Below are positions 16,126 to 26,418 of a stretch of 37,373 nucleotides of DNA, one piece after another. The position numbers and the translations under genes are program-made. The stretch comes from Oxalobacteraceae bacterium (lineage in GTDB: Bacteria > Pseudomonadota > Gammaproteobacteria > Burkholderiales > Burkholderiaceae_D): contig JAIXYM010000164.1 of NCBI GenBank assembly GCA_027490255.1, positions 1-37,373 on the forward strand, written 5' to 3'. The notes under the pieces were generated by a model. The model saw nothing but the letters and a program-made list of their open reading frames with translations. It searched no databases and was not told the DNA's origin. Numbering within the stretch: the first letter of the stretch is position 1; each line of letters starts with the position of its first letter.

Positions 16126-17102
16126 AACGTCGCACGATGCTGACCGCCATGCTGGGTTTGCCGCTGCTGGGCGCAGCCGGCCTCTGGTTGCGTGAACCAC
16201 AACTGCGCGCGTATACGGATGCTGGCATCGTATTTGGCACGACCGTATCGATGACGGTGCTGCATGAAAACGAAACAACCGCGCGCGCTGCGCTCTCCTC
16301 TGCATTTACCGCTTTGCGCGAGGTGGATGCGCTGATGAGCGTGTATCGCAGTGACAGTCAAGTGGGACGCCTCAATCAAGTTGGATGGCTGAGTCAGCCT
16401 GATCCTCGCTTGGTACAAGTTCTCGAAACTGCCCAATATTTGGCACAGCAAACTGACGGCGCTTTTGATGTGACCGTGCAGCCGCTATGGCAGGCAGCTA
16501 ATGCCCGGCAGCCGCAACCGCAACCGATCAAGCAGACTTTGTCACGGGTGGGCTGGCAGAAACTAGATATCAGCGCTCGCGAACTTCGATTCCGCGAGGG
16601 CGGCATGGCCATGACGCTTAATGGTATCGCTCAGGGTTATGGCGCAGATCAAGCGCTCGCCGCGCTCAAGCGTCACGGCATTCGTCATGCACTGCTAGAT
16701 ACAGGTGAACTCGCCAGCCTCGGCGCCAACGAAGCGGGCGATCCATGGTCGATCGCGATACGTGATCCGCGAAGTGAAAACCGGTTCGCACAAGTGCTGG
16801 CGGCTGATGGTCGCTGTCTTGCCAGCTCGGGTGATTATGCGACGCGTTTTAGTGATGATTTTTCTCAGCACCATATCGTGGATCCCCATACGGGGACATC
16901 ACCGACTGAGCTGGCTGCGGTCAGCGTGTTGGCGCCATCGGGCTTGCTGGCAGACGGTTTATCAACCGCCTGCATGGTGCTGGGGACAAAAAAATCACTG
17001 GCTCTGGCCGCATCATTGCTGGATGTGGATGTGTTGTGCATCACGAAATCAGGCGCTATGCATCGCTCGCCAGGTTTTCCTCAAGCGGTGAGTGGCGCTT
17101 AG
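16122..17102 (+). CDS. apbE: FAD:protein FMN transferase ApbE
   Basis: 326 residues, with an N-terminal signal or anchor (MKRRTMLTAMLGLPLLGAAG) that directs it to the periplasm. The family motifs are present: NGIAQGYGADQAL, LLDTGELASLG, IVDPHTGTSP and LLADGLSTACMVLG, which contains the divalent-metal-binding Asp. ApbE transfers FMN from FAD to a Thr in the SGAT-type motif of its target. The ATG overlaps the TGA of the NosR-like gene, which has such a motif, so that gene product is its obvious substrate. In the second motif a typical Gly is Glu here, a small deviation. Confidence 0.93.
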   Translation: MKRRTMLTAMLGLPLLGAAGLWLREPQLRAYTDAGIVFGTTVSMTVLHENETTARAALSSAFTALREVDALMSVYRSDSQVGRLNQVGWLSQPDPRLVQVLETAQYLAQQTDGAFDVTVQPLWQAANARQPQPQPIKQTLSRVGWQKLDISARELRFREGGMAMTLNGIAQGYGADQALAALKRHGIRHALLDTGELASLGANEAGDPWSIAIRDPRSENRFAQVLAADGRCLASSGDYATRFSDDFSQHHIVDPHTGTSPTELAAVSVLAPSGLLADGLSTACMVLGTKKSLALAASLLDVDVLCITKSGAMHRSPGFPQAVSGA

Positions 17103-17315
17103 TCCTCTAACGAATTGTGTGGTGATGATTGAGGTGGTCACCCAAAAATATTCGGATCCACAAGTCAATTCACACTCAGCGTCCGTTGAGTTGTTACCGT
17201 ATGGGTTGCAGTCCGATCGATCAGGCACGAAAACGCTGAACGATAAGTACTTGGATATCACCGAGGTCCTGAACGTAGTGCCAAGACACTGGAAAAAATG
17301 AAATTTACTCAATAA
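17103..17315. other. non-coding stretch after apbE
   Basis: No convincing gene is seen. A 69-codon frame (17092-17301) crosses the stretch but lacks a ribosome binding site, overlaps apbE and matches nothing I know. Composition is somewhat AT-rich. Confidence 0.5.
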
Positions 17316-17343
17316 AAAGGCTGCAATACTCGCAGCCTTTTTT
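17314..17343. terminator. bidirectional terminator
   Basis: AAAGGCTGC and GCAGCCTTT (17316-17340) with a seven-base loop, flanked by an A run and a T run, so it works on both strands. It serves the minus-strand barrel gene, whose stop is at 17352, and could also end the apbE operon read-through. Confidence 0.9.
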
Positions 17344-17351
17344 GTTTTTTA

Positions 17352-17870
17352 TCAGAATCCGTATTTGACGCCAACAGTCAATGCGCTGATTTTTACTTGA
17401 TCCACTGTCCCGAAATGCTGATACTCCAGCGTTCCGGCGATTTCCTTGGTGAAGTTGTAAGCGAGACCCAAACCCAGCAACGCTCGGGCTTTTGTTTCTT
17501 TGGTATCGGCGAATCCGGTCTCTTTGGCAGTAAAGTGATTTACTGCAACTCCCACTTTGCCAAATACCGAAAATGCATCTGTTAGAGGCAGATTACCAAC
17601 ACCTGCGATGTAAATGCTCTGCGTTTGCACCGAATAATCGCCATCGGTAGTTTTTAATTTTCCCAAATTAGCATAGCCCAATTCAACGCCGAAATTTTTA
17701 TCCAGTGAAAACCCGTAGGCGAGATTTACAGCTGTTTTATTCTCTGATGACTCCTCAAATTTGTATTCCGAAGAACCAACACCTGCCTTGAAATAACTTC
17801 CTTCCGCATGGGTTGCCAGAGGCATCACGAGCGCCGCGTAAAGCAGCATGAACCCTAATTTTTTTTGCAT
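17352..17870 (-). CDS. outer membrane beta-barrel protein, copy 1
   Basis: 172 residues. A signal peptide (MQKKLGFMLLYAALVMPLATHAEG) is followed by alternating strands typical of an eight-stranded OmpA-like or Ail/OmpX-like barrel, ending in VGVKYGF, with the terminal Phe required for outer membrane insertion. It is a clear paralogue of the next gene: the two share most of their residues (for example AGVGNLPLTDAFS, GLGLAYNFTKEIAGTLEY and QVKISALTVGVKYGF). Function is unknown; small barrels often act in adhesion or envelope stress. Start ATG 17870. Confidence 0.85.
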   Translation of the reverse strand: MQKKLGFMLLYAALVMPLATHAEGSYFKAGVGSSEYKFEESSENKTAVNLAYGFSLDKNFGVELGYANLGKLKTTDGDYSVQTQSIYIAGVGNLPLTDAFSVFGKVGVAVNHFTAKETGFADTKETKARALLGLGLAYNFTKEIAGTLEYQHFGTVDQVKISALTVGVKYGF

Positions 17871-18275
17871 GTTGAATTCCTATTCGTAAAAAAGATCAGC
17901 TGAGAATTTTTCTTGCCGGTCCAAATGGACGATGCGGATTCTACGAAAGAGAAATATCAAGGCATATTGATAAGTTGCAAAAAAAAGACGTATTTATACG
18001 CAGCTACTTTGCTCGCAGACAAACCTGTTTTTTAGCAACTAGTTGTACGGCAAATATACAAAGCTACGGGCGCAGGCATTCGGCGAAGGCGAACAGGAAA
18101 GATGGGATTAGAAGACTGCCAAGTCAATCTGACGTCATACCTCACTGAGTACTTCTCACCTAGCAGCGAGATTCTTCAATGAATTCGGCATGGATTTCGG
18201 TGGAAATCAGAAACATGCCTACATAAGCAACGTAAGGGACGGTGCTTTGAGTACCTTCCCTCACGAGACAAATTG
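17871..18275. other. intergenic between tandem barrel genes, with duplicated leader
   Basis: The first 140 bases (17871-18010) are similar to 18789-18930 upstream of the second copy, with shared blocks CAGCTGA, CTTGCCGGTCC, GGATTCTA and GTTGCAAAAAAA. The minus-strand TAGAAT in both copies may be a -10 box. The remainder holds no gene. An imperfect GTAAGGGA/TCCCTCAC pair near 18229-18264 may be a weak hairpin after copy 2. Confidence 0.65.
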
Positions 18276-18788
18276 TCAGAAACCGTATTTAACACCTACA
18301 GTCAATGCACTGATTTTTACTTGCTCCACTTTCCCGAAATACTGATACTCCAGCGTTCCAGCGATTTCTTTGGTGAAGTTGTATGCGAGACCCAGACCCA
18401 TCAAAGCTCGGGCTTTTGTTTCCGTGTCGCTGCCTAATCCGGTGGTTTTAGTAGTAAAGTGATTTACTGCAACTCCCAATTTGGCAAATGCTGAAAATGC
18501 ATCCGTCAGAGGCAGATTGCCAACACCTGCAATATAAAAACTCTGCGTTTCCATTGAACCATCAGCATCTTTAAATTTTCCCAAATGGGCATAACCCAGC
18601 TCAACGTCAAAATTTTTGTCCACCGCAAAGCCATAGGCGGCAGTTAACGCCGTTTCATTCTCTGTAGTGCCTTCGGCTTTGTATTCTGAGGGACCGACGC
18701 CTGCCTTGAAGTAACTTCCCTCCGCATGAGCTGCCAAAGGCATCACCATCGCTGCGCCCAGAAACACGGCGAAAAAGTTTTTATGCAT
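18276..18788 (-). CDS. outer membrane beta-barrel protein, copy 2
   Basis: 170 residues, with signal peptide (MHKNFFAVFLGAAMVMPLAAHAEG) and barrel strands ending in VGVKYGF. It differs from copy 1 mainly in the extracellular-loop positions (for example EGTTENET instead of EESSENKT, and LGSDTET instead of FADTKET). This pattern of conserved strands and changed loops suggests divergence after duplication. It lies 405 bp upstream of copy 1 in the same direction and has its own leader. Confidence 0.85.
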   Translation of the reverse strand: MHKNFFAVFLGAAMVMPLAAHAEGSYFKAGVGPSEYKAEGTTENETALTAAYGFAVDKNFDVELGYAHLGKFKDADGSMETQSFYIAGVGNLPLTDAFSAFAKLGVAVNHFTTKTTGLGSDTETKARALMGLGLAYNFTKEIAGTLEYQYFGKVEQVKISALTVGVKYGF

Positions 18789-19274
18789 TTTGATTTCCTA
18801 TTCTATAAATTTAAGGTCAGCTGATACTTCGTCTTGCCGGTCCTTGAGGGACAGTCCGGATTCTATGAAACTACTGACCGATTAATGATCAGTGAGTTGC
18901 AAAAAAATGACGGTTTTATACATAAACAATTTGCACGCCGAAAAACTTATCTCTCACTAAGTAATCATATGTTCCATTTGCAAGTTTTAAGAAATTGAAA
19001 TTTCAACGTAAATGTCTGCATTAAGTGTCGGCCTGAAACTCAGAGCGTCACTCCGTCATTCGAAATTTCTCACACTCGACATACGTCAATACCGTCCCTG
19101 CAGAAAATCTTTTCAATGCCCTTATTTCGGGTAACTGCTGGCATCAAATCTCCACAAGGATGTCAATAATTGTAGAAAAACATGGATTAAAAAGCTGTGG
19201 TTATGCTGCACCGTAGGCACTGGAAAATGCAGTAACTACGCACTAAGACTTTGTTGGTTTTCGATGCGCCGTCT
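18789..19274. other. intergenic region, leader of barrel copy 2
   Basis: About 490 bases without a supportable gene. The left 140 bases are the leader shared with copy 1. Between 18960 and 19270 I see no strong hairpin, RNA gene or terminator; the minus-strand trehalose operon ends at 19275 without an obvious intrinsic terminator. Confidence 0.5.
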
Positions 19275-21071
19275 TTAGTAGGCCTCTTCCCAAGACAGGG
19301 AAAGACGTGATGCGCATTGGATCAAACCCACCATACTGTAGGTCTGAGGGAAGTTTCCCCATAACTCACTTCCGTCAAGCGACACATCTTCAGATAGCAA
19401 GCCAAGATGATTGCGACAGGCCAGCACTTTCTCAAACAGCACACGTGCGCGTGCTTTTTCGCCGGTACGCGCCAATGCCAAAATCCACCAAAGCGTACAC
19501 ACTAGAAAAGCGGCCTCGGGTCGGCCGAAGTCATCTTCTTCGTCATAGCGCAGTAAAAAATCGCCTCGCTGCAAATGACGCTCAACAGCCCGTAACGTCC
19601 CGATAAAACGCGGATCATCCGGCGCAAGAAACTGAAACTCGCTCATCAGCAAGAGGCTGGCATCAAGATGCTCACCACCAAACGTCGACACGAAACTACC
19701 CAGCTTGGCGTTCCATGCGTTATCGGTCAGTGTTTTATGAATCGCAGCAGCTTCTCGTGCCCACCTTTGCGCGCGTGACGGCAACTTGAGCCGCAACGCG
19801 ATCGCACGCAAGCGATCACAGGCGGCCCAGCACATCAAAACTGAGAAAGTGTGTACGCGTCGCACACCACGCAGCTCCCAGATGCCGGCATCCGGTTGCA
19901 AATGGCAGCGTATCGCCTGCTCACCCAGACGCTCGAGATCAGCAAACATCTGACGACCGGCGGGCCGTTCCAGTCGCGTATCAAAAAAAGCGTGGGTACT
20001 CGCTAGCACTGCAGCACCGAAGACATCATTTTGGACTTGTCTCCAGGCGAGATTACCGACACGCACCGGACCCATGCCGCGATAGCCTTCCAGCGAGGGC
20101 GCAGTCCATTCGTCCAATGACGTCTCGCGCCGTATGCCATACACCGGCTGCAATGGCGTATCACGCGAATCGGCAATGATGTTGAGGATGTATTCCAGAT
20201 AGTGCTGCATCGTCGCCGTCACACCGAGCTGATTCAAGGCATTGACGACAAAATAGGCGTCGCGCAACCAGCAATAGCGATAGTCCCAGTTGCGTCCACT
20301 GTGCGGTGATTCAGGGATGGACGTCGTTACCGCCGCAATGATGGCTCCCGTATCGTCGAAGGCATTCAGCTTTAGAGTGATCGCGGCACGAATCACTACG
20401 TCTTGCCACTCGAAAGGTATCGCGAGATTACGAACCCACCGATACCAATAGGATAAAGTCGATTCAAAAAATGTCCGTCCTAAATCACGCGGCGAACCGT
20501 CGACAGTTTCATCCGGCCCCATGAGCAAGGTGATACTGTCATGAAGGAAGAATTTTTTTTCTTCGGTCAACGAGGTCACGGATGCATCGGTCGTCACCCG
20601 CATAGCCTGCGAGCCCCCGAAATAGGTCACATGGTGCGCACCGGAACGCACCTGCGCAAGAGACTGACCGTAATTGAGGGCAGGCCGTAACCTCAGCGCG
20701 ATACGAGGCCGACCTGCGACGCGCCTGATCATGCGCACCACCATGGCCGGTGCAAACATGCGGCCGTGCAAATAGAAACGGGGCGAAAAATCGGTGATGT
20801 CGATCACGTTGCCCTGATCATCCTGCATGCGCGTCTGCAGAATGGCGGAATTACGAAGATAGATCTGACGTACCGTGCGTCCATTATCAAACTGAAGATC
20901 GATGAACCCGTGGGATTCTGCTCTGGCATTAAACTCGTCAGAGCGGAGCAAACTGCAGCAAAGCGGGTTACTGTCAAAATTTGGATAACACCACCAGACA
21001 ATACGGGCATTCCTGTCGATCAACGCGCTGGTGCGCGAATTTCCTATCAAACCAAGGTCCAGCTGGCTCAT
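19275..21071 (-). CDS. glycoside hydrolase family 15 protein (glucoamylase/trehalase-like)
   Basis: 598 residues with the GH15 layout: an N-terminal beta-sandwich beginning DLGLIGNSRTSALIDRNARIVWWCYPNFDSNP, and an alpha/alpha-barrel with RNWDYRYCWLRDAYF, a hallmark of bacterial GH15, and a second catalytic Glu region (GLLSEDVSLDGSELWGNFPQTYSMVGLI). Cytoplasmic, no signal. Its ATG overlaps the otsB stop by 4 bp, so it is translated with trehalose synthesis genes. Likely role: hydrolysis of trehalose or short alpha-glucans, allowing turnover of trehalose. The exact substrate cannot be told from sequence. Confidence 0.92.
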   Translation of the reverse strand: MSQLDLGLIGNSRTSALIDRNARIVWWCYPNFDSNPLCCSLLRSDEFNARAESHGFIDLQFDNGRTVRQIYLRNSAILQTRMQDDQGNVIDITDFSPRFYLHGRMFAPAMVVRMIRRVAGRPRIALRLRPALNYGQSLAQVRSGAHHVTYFGGSQAMRVTTDASVTSLTEEKKFFLHDSITLLMGPDETVDGSPRDLGRTFFESTLSYWYRWVRNLAIPFEWQDVVIRAAITLKLNAFDDTGAIIAAVTTSIPESPHSGRNWDYRYCWLRDAYFVVNALNQLGVTATMQHYLEYILNIIADSRDTPLQPVYGIRRETSLDEWTAPSLEGYRGMGPVRVGNLAWRQVQNDVFGAAVLASTHAFFDTRLERPAGRQMFADLERLGEQAIRCHLQPDAGIWELRGVRRVHTFSVLMCWAACDRLRAIALRLKLPSRAQRWAREAAAIHKTLTDNAWNAKLGSFVSTFGGEHLDASLLLMSEFQFLAPDDPRFIGTLRAVERHLQRGDFLLRYDEEDDFGRPEAAFLVCTLWWILALARTGEKARARVLFEKVLACRNHLGLLSEDVSLDGSELWGNFPQTYSMVGLIQCASRLSLSWEEAY

Positions 21072-21865
21072 CGCCTTCGGACGCTACGTTGTAACAGCTC
21101 GGTTTGTGATGACTCCGGTAATAGCGCCAGCAGCAAATCCAATAAAAACTTAATGGCTTCGTGATCTTTGATTACATAATCGGCTGCTGTCGAAATGTCA
21201 TTGCCTACACGCACAGTAAAGAGGCCGGGGTGATGTAACGAGAAGACATCTTCATCGGTACGGTCGTCACCAACATACAGTGCTCGATATTTTTTCGACA
21301 GATGAAGCAATTGCGCCACTGCGGTGCCTTTGTCGCCTGCGTCGGCAGGTAACAGACTGACATTGAATTTACCCATGATGACGCGCGGCGCTGGAAGCAA
21401 GTTTGCCACGTAGGCTGACAGCGTCTGTTCAACCAAAACCTGATCTTGTGCTCGGCGGTAGTGCACTGTCAGCGAATAAGATTTGTCCTCGATCCAGACC
21501 GCTTCACCCAAGGGATAAAGCATAGGCTGGAGCGACAACAACCAGCTACGGCAGAGTTCAAAGTTTATCTTTGCGTGCTGCTCCCAGCCGGGCAATCCTT
21601 CAAGACCGTGATTCCCGATCACGTAGTCCGGCTCAAACCCCATGCGCTGGTCCATATCCGCCAGCGAACGCCCGGTGATAATGCCAACTGGCGCACGCAA
21701 CTGAAGCGCCTGTAACTGGACCTGTATATCAGGCGGCAGACTGACTAATGCAGGATTGTTAATCAGTGGTGTGAGCGTTCCATCAAAATCAAACAGACAT
21801 AACGCAGGCTTCATCAGGAAATTGCGCAGTGCCGCATTGCCTGCTTCGGAGAACAAGGGCCTCAT
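21068..21865 (-). CDS. otsB: trehalose-6-phosphate phosphatase
   Basis: 265 residues of the HAD superfamily: LFDFDGTLTPLI with the nucleophile Asp, GIITGRSLADM, the family block GNHGLEGL, and GDDRTDEDVF with the metal-binding Asp. It removes phosphate from trehalose-6-phosphate in the cytoplasm. The start overlaps the otsA stop by 4 bp and the stop overlaps the GH15 gene. ATG 21865 gives the normal length (about 250-266). Confidence 0.94.
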   Translation of the reverse strand: MRPLFSEAGNAALRNFLMKPALCLFDFDGTLTPLINNPALVSLPPDIQVQLQALQLRAPVGIITGRSLADMDQRMGFEPDYVIGNHGLEGLPGWEQHAKINFELCRSWLLSLQPMLYPLGEAVWIEDKSYSLTVHYRRAQDQVLVEQTLSAYVANLLPAPRVIMGKFNVSLLPADAGDKGTAVAQLLHLSKKYRALYVGDDRTDEDVFSLHHPGLFTVRVGNDISTAADYVIKDHEAIKFLLDLLLALLPESSQTELLQRSVRRR

Positions 21866-24072
21866 ACGGCGCGGCGCAAGGGATGCCGGCTATGCAAATG
21901 AATTTTCTCCGTCACCCGGTGGCGTCGGCGTAGCCTTGCGGCGTCTAGCAGCATCAAGCCTGCCCATCGATAAACATTAAAGTCTCTGACCAGCGTACGC
22001 ATGCTACGCATCCGCTCACGCTGTTCAGCCGCCGGCATGGTCAATGCGCGATAGAGGGCCTGTGCACCTTGCTCGATGTGATACGGGTTGATGATGAGTG
22101 CTTCATGCAACTCCCTGGCAGCGCCAGTAAACTGGGACAGAATTAATACACCAAGCTCATCATCGCGGGCAGCGATGAATTCTTTGGCGACCAGATTCAT
22201 ACCATCGTGCAGACTGGTGACCAGACAGATATCGGCCGCGCGATAACACGTCGCCAGTTGGTCGGCGTCGTAGTATTCGATTCGTAAAATGATGGGGGGT
22301 GCGACTGGATTCGCATAGCGCTGATTGATTTCTTGAGACAGCTTTCTTACGCGCGCTTCCAGATTCTGGTATTCATCTAAAGAGGAGCGACTAGGCGCCG
22401 CGATCTGCAAAAGAGAGAATCGCCCTATCAGCTCCGGACGTAACTCAAGCAAACGATCGACTGCCTGAAAACGTTCGACGATACCCTTGGTGTAATCCAG
22501 CCTGTCCACTCCCAAGGCGACGCGATGATCTTCAGGCAGGTTTAAGCTCTCGCGTAATTCTTTACGACACTGAGAAACATCGAGTCCAGTTTCGGATTCA
22601 GGCCAGGCAATTGAAATTGGATAAGGCTCAACCTGCGTTAGCTCACCGCCATAAGAGATCGTTGAAGCCTCATGCTCAATGCGCGTTTCAAGATATCGAT
22701 CGACGGTTTCAAGAAAATTTTTGCAATGAAATGGTGTGTGAAAGCCCAGCAGCGTATTGCCGAGTAGGCCTTCAAGTAACTCTTCCCGCCAAGGACAGAT
22801 GCCAAAAGATTCCGGATTGGGCCAAGGAATATGCCAGAACATGATGATCGTGGCTTTCGGCAGCTTTTCCCTCACCATCCGCGGTAACAATGCAAAGTGA
22901 TAATCCTGCACCAGCACAACCGGATCATCGGTATTCGCTTCAGCAATCACCGCATCCGCAAAACGCTGATTGACGGCGACATATTGTTCCCAGTCTGCGG
23001 TACGAAACACGGGTCGCACATGAGCGATATGGCAGAGTGGCCACAGACCTTCATTGGAAAAGCCGTAGTAATAACCTTGTTCCTCTTCACTTGACAGCCA
23101 TACGCGCCGCAGCGTGTAGGCAGGACGGGCAGGCGGCACTTGTACCCTGTCATGCGCATCAACGGTGGCGCGGTCAGCGCTGCCACTGCCATGCGCAATC
23201 CAAGTGCCCGAGCAAGCTCGCATCACAGGCTCAACTGCCGTCACAAGACCACTTGCTGGACGACGAACAACGATGCCGTGCTCACCCTGTTCATGAATAT
23301 AAGGTTCGCGGTTGGAGACCACCAAAACTTCATCACCCGCCAGTTCGTCATGCAGCAGCGAGCGTAGTTTTTGCGGCGTCCATGACTGCGGTGAATGCTG
23401 TTGTACTCGACGCTCAATTTGCATCTGATGAAGCATGGCACGCAGATCGCCGACCAGTGGGCGGAACTCAGACGGTGTCGCGCGGCCGGTTGGCGAAGTG
23501 GTTTCGAGTCGTAATAAATTTTTTAGTGCACTCACCCAACCGAGCCAACTCCAGTGCGCGATCCAGACGACCAATGCAGAAATCACAAGGAACATCAGCA
23601 AGAAAACAGCCGTAAGATAAAAACGAAACTCATCACTACGGCGCTGGATAAAGCCCGTGTCTTGCACAAGCAAAAGCTTGCCCAGCGAATTTTCATCCTG
23701 TTCCAATGAAACTTCACTAACGCGCATTGCTGATGGTGCAGCGCCTAGACAATTAACTTGGTGTGGTAATGCGCGGCTGCGATAACGCAGATTGCCTGCA
23801 GCATCGCAAAAACCTAGCGCCAGCAAATGGCCATCGATAGCAGCACGCTCAAGCAAATCTTGCATCGCGTCCACGTCTTGCAGCATTACATAATCAATCA
23901 ATGGTTCTCGAATCGACGCCGCCACCATCTGCCCGCGTGTATCGAGGTCACGCAAAAACCAGCGCTGTGTCAAATCATCGATCATGGGCAGCAATATCAA
24001 TGCGGATATCCCAATGACCAGTGCCAGCGGCAGGATAAAACGCAACGAGAGCTGGAGCGGTCGAATTGGCAT
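21862..24072 (-). CDS. otsA: trehalose-6-phosphate synthase with N-terminal membrane sensor-like region
   Basis: 736 residues, about 265 longer than E. coli OtsA. The C-terminal 470 residues are a GT20 synthase: [64 protein letters not shown], making trehalose-6-phosphate from UDP-glucose and glucose-6-phosphate. The first 220 residues have two membrane helices (about 9-30 and 152-172) flanking a roughly 120-residue periplasmic region, followed by a HAMP-like linker. This is the layout of a sensor kinase input module fused to an enzyme. First gene of an otsA-otsB-GH15 operon. The fusion suggests control by an envelope or osmotic signal, which is inference. Confidence 0.92.
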   Translation of the reverse strand: MPIRPLQLSLRFILPLALVIGISALILLPMIDDLTQRWFLRDLDTRGQMVAASIREPLIDYVMLQDVDAMQDLLERAAIDGHLLALGFCDAAGNLRYRSRALPHQVNCLGAAPSAMRVSEVSLEQDENSLGKLLLVQDTGFIQRRSDEFRFYLTAVFLLMFLVISALVVWIAHWSWLGWVSALKNLLRLETTSPTGRATPSEFRPLVGDLRAMLHQMQIERRVQQHSPQSWTPQKLRSLLHDELAGDEVLVVSNREPYIHEQGEHGIVVRRPASGLVTAVEPVMRACSGTWIAHGSGSADRATVDAHDRVQVPPARPAYTLRRVWLSSEEEQGYYYGFSNEGLWPLCHIAHVRPVFRTADWEQYVAVNQRFADAVIAEANTDDPVVLVQDYHFALLPRMVREKLPKATIIMFWHIPWPNPESFGICPWREELLEGLLGNTLLGFHTPFHCKNFLETVDRYLETRIEHEASTISYGGELTQVEPYPISIAWPESETGLDVSQCRKELRESLNLPEDHRVALGVDRLDYTKGIVERFQAVDRLLELRPELIGRFSLLQIAAPSRSSLDEYQNLEARVRKLSQEINQRYANPVAPPIILRIEYYDADQLATCYRAADICLVTSLHDGMNLVAKEFIAARDDELGVLILSQFTGAARELHEALIINPYHIEQGAQALYRALTMPAAEQRERMRSMRTLVRDFNVYRWAGLMLLDAARLRRRHRVTEKIHLHSRHPLRRAV

Positions 24073-24462
24073 TAAGTACTACCTGACGAAAAGGGAAATC
24101 TCCGGCGCTTCAAATAGACACTCAGAACTTAAGGACGCTGAATAAATTCCTGTTTTATGGCAAGCCAAGAAAGTGGTGCGATTGGGAACCTGAAAATCAG
24201 AACCATAGAACCACTTTGTCAGAACAAAAAAGCTTGCAGGTTTATTTGATCCGCGCTTTCTCGATGATTGACTCTCATTAGCCTGTGCGGTTCCAGAACT
24301 TGAGTAGGATTAACGCGCTGGATGCTGCGTCGCAACATTAAAACTTGTGAGAAATTCATCTAAATGGCTACCGGTAAGTCACAAGCTGGTTATGATTGCG
24401 GGTGATTTCGGCGCAGCAAATCATCAGCGCCGTCCAACCCCACAAAGAATGAATGACAGCCC
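24073..24462. other. divergent intergenic region upstream of otsA and the acyl-CoA synthetase
   Basis: 390 bases with no gene that can be supported. It must carry promoters in both directions. I found no -24/-12 element with correct spacing and no strong hairpin. The segment near 24130-24170 is AT-rich. Confidence 0.5.
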
Positions 24463-26418
24463 ATGGAGAGGCAAACTTCCGTAGCGGATACTTTTCCGCG
24501 CTTATTGCTTGAGCACGCGCAAGTGCGCGCAGACAAACCGGCGTTTCGGGAAAAAGATCTGGGTATCTGGCAAACCACCAGCTGGTCAGAAGCCGCCGAA
24601 CATATACGACAGCTCGCCTGCGGACTCGCTGCGCTGGGATTCAAACGCGGCATGAATCTCGCTGTTATTGGCGACAACCGTCCACGGCTGTACTGGGGAA
24701 TGTCGGCTGCCCAATGCCTGGGGGGTGTTGCTGTTCCCTTGTATCAGGACGCCCCTGCCGCCGATATGGCCTATGTGCTGGAAAATGCCAGCATTGATTT
24801 CGCGATCGTTGAAGATCAAGAGCAGGTCGACAAGCTGCTCGAAATCCGGGAAACGGTTCCCGGTCTGTCGCACATCATTTATGACGACGGACGCGGATTG
24901 CGCAACTATGCGCAGGCCGGTCTTCACTCGCTTGAGCAGGTGCAGGCGCTGGGACGTACCTACGCCGAGAATCATTCTTCATTTTTCATGAATGAGGTTC
25001 TCGCAGGACGGCCTGATGACATCGCCGTCATTCTTTACACATCAGGTACCACTGGCAAACCGAAGGGTGTCTGCCATTCGCATGCGGCGATGATTACCAC
25101 CAGCAAGACCCTGATTGCATTTGACGGACTCACGCCCGACGACGAAGTATTGTGCTATTTGCCTTTAGCTTGGGTGGGCGATTTTCTGTATTCCTTTGCG
25201 ATGTCGCACCTCAGTGGATTTTGTCTAAACTGCCCGGAATCACCCGCAACGGTCACCAGTGATTTACGTGAGATTGGCCCGACTTATTATTTCGGACCAC
25301 CACGCATTTACGAAAACATTCTTACGCAAGTGATGATTCGTATCGAAGATGCAAGTGCGATCAAGCGCGGTATCTTCCACTACTTCATGCGTGTTGCGCG
25401 TCGTGTAGGTCTCAAACTTCTCGACGGCAAATCCGACGTTTCTCTCAGCGACAGGTTGCTGTATGCGCTCGGTGAATCGCTGGTGTATGGCCCACTGAAA
25501 AATGTGCTTGGTATGTCGCGCGTACGCGTCGCGTATACAGGCGGCGAGGCGATTGGCCCGGATCTATTCGATTTCTATCGCTCCATCGGCATCAATCTCA
25601 AACAGCTTTATGGCATGACCGAAACCTGCGTGACTGTGTGTATGCAGCGATCTGGCGATGTCAAACTCGATACGGTCGGACGTCCCATGCAGGGCGTCGA
25701 GGTCAAGATTGCCGAGAGCGGAGAGGTTCTGGTGCGCTCGCCCGGCCTGATGATTGCGTATTACAAAAAACCGGAAGATACCGCCGAAGCGATCGATAGC
25801 GACGGGTATTTTCATACCGGTGATGCCGGATTTTTCGATAGCGACGGTCACCTGAAAATCATCGACCGCGCCAAGGATGTGGGCAAGATGGCCGATGGCA
25901 CATTGTTCGCGCCGAAGTACATCGAAAACAAGTTGAAGTTCTTCCCTTTCATCAAAGAAGCCGTAGCGTTCGGCGATGGCCGCAATGCCTGCAACACCTT
26001 CATCAACATTGACATGGAAGCTGTCGGTAACTGGGCTGAGCGCCGCAACCTTCCCTATACCGGCTATACCGATCTCGCCGCACAACCGGCGGTGTATACA
26101 TTGATTGCGGAATGCGTGGAGAAGGTCAATGCCGATCTCGCTGACGATACGCTACTGGCAGGGTCGCAGATTCATCGCTTCCTGATACTGCATAAAGAAC
26201 TCGATCCCGATGATGACGAGCTGACCCGCACGCGCAAAGTGCGCCGCCGCTTTATCGCTGAAAAGTATGCAGTGCTGATTGATGCGCTTTATGCCGGCAA
26301 TGCACGTCAATATATCGAGACGCAAGTGAAATTTGAGGACGGCCGTCAGGGTATGATCAGCGCCGATCTGGAAATTCGCGATGTCAAAATTTTTGCGCCA
26401 GCGCGCAAGGCGGCATGA
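24463..26418 (+). CDS. AMP-dependent long-chain acyl-CoA synthetase
   Basis: 651 residues. The adenylate-forming motifs are [16 protein letters not shown] (P-loop), [10 protein letters not shown] (A5), and [24 protein letters not shown] (A7/A8 hinge). It activates a carboxylic acid with ATP and CoA. The C-terminal part fits the long-chain (FadD15/FAA) branch, with an insert before [20 protein letters not shown]. It opens an operon-like run with ABC transporter genes: its stop overlaps the ATP-binding protein start by 4 bp. The acid is presumably the transporter's substrate; its nature is unknown. Confidence 0.92.
   Translation: MERQTSVADTFPRLLLEHAQVRADKPAFREKDLGIWQTTSWSEAAEHIRQLACGLAALGFKRGMNLAVIGDNRPRLYWGMSAAQCLGGVAVPLYQDAPAADMAYVLENASIDFAIVEDQEQVDKLLEIRETVPGLSHIIYDDGRGLRNYAQAGLHSLEQVQALGRTYAENHSSFFMNEVLAGRPDDIAVILYTSGTTGKPKGVCHSHAAMITTSKTLIAFDGLTPDDEVLCYLPLAWVGDFLYSFAMSHLSGFCLNCPESPATVTSDLREIGPTYYFGPPRIYENILTQVMIRIEDASAIKRGIFHYFMRVARRVGLKLLDGKSDVSLSDRLLYALGESLVYGPLKNVLGMSRVRVAYTGGEAIGPDLFDFYRSIGINLKQLYGMTETCVTVCMQRSGDVKLDTVGRPMQGVEVKIAESGEVLVRSPGLMIAYYKKPEDTAEAIDSDGYFHTGDAGFFDSDGHLKIIDRAKDVGKMADGTLFAPKYIENKLKFFPFIKEAVAFGDGRNACNTFINIDMEAVGNWAERRNLPYTGYTDLAAQPAVYTLIAECVEKVNADLADDTLLAGSQIHRFLILHKELDPDDDELTRTRKVRRRFIAEKYAVLIDALYAGNARQYIETQVKFEDGRQGMISADLEIRDVKIFAPARKAA

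Noticed and set aside
17092..17301. 69-codon frame after apbE, considered as a transposase remnant
   Set aside because: The tail loosely recalled an IS66-type block (ITEVLNVVP), but the similarity is too short, there is no ribosome binding site and it overlaps apbE.
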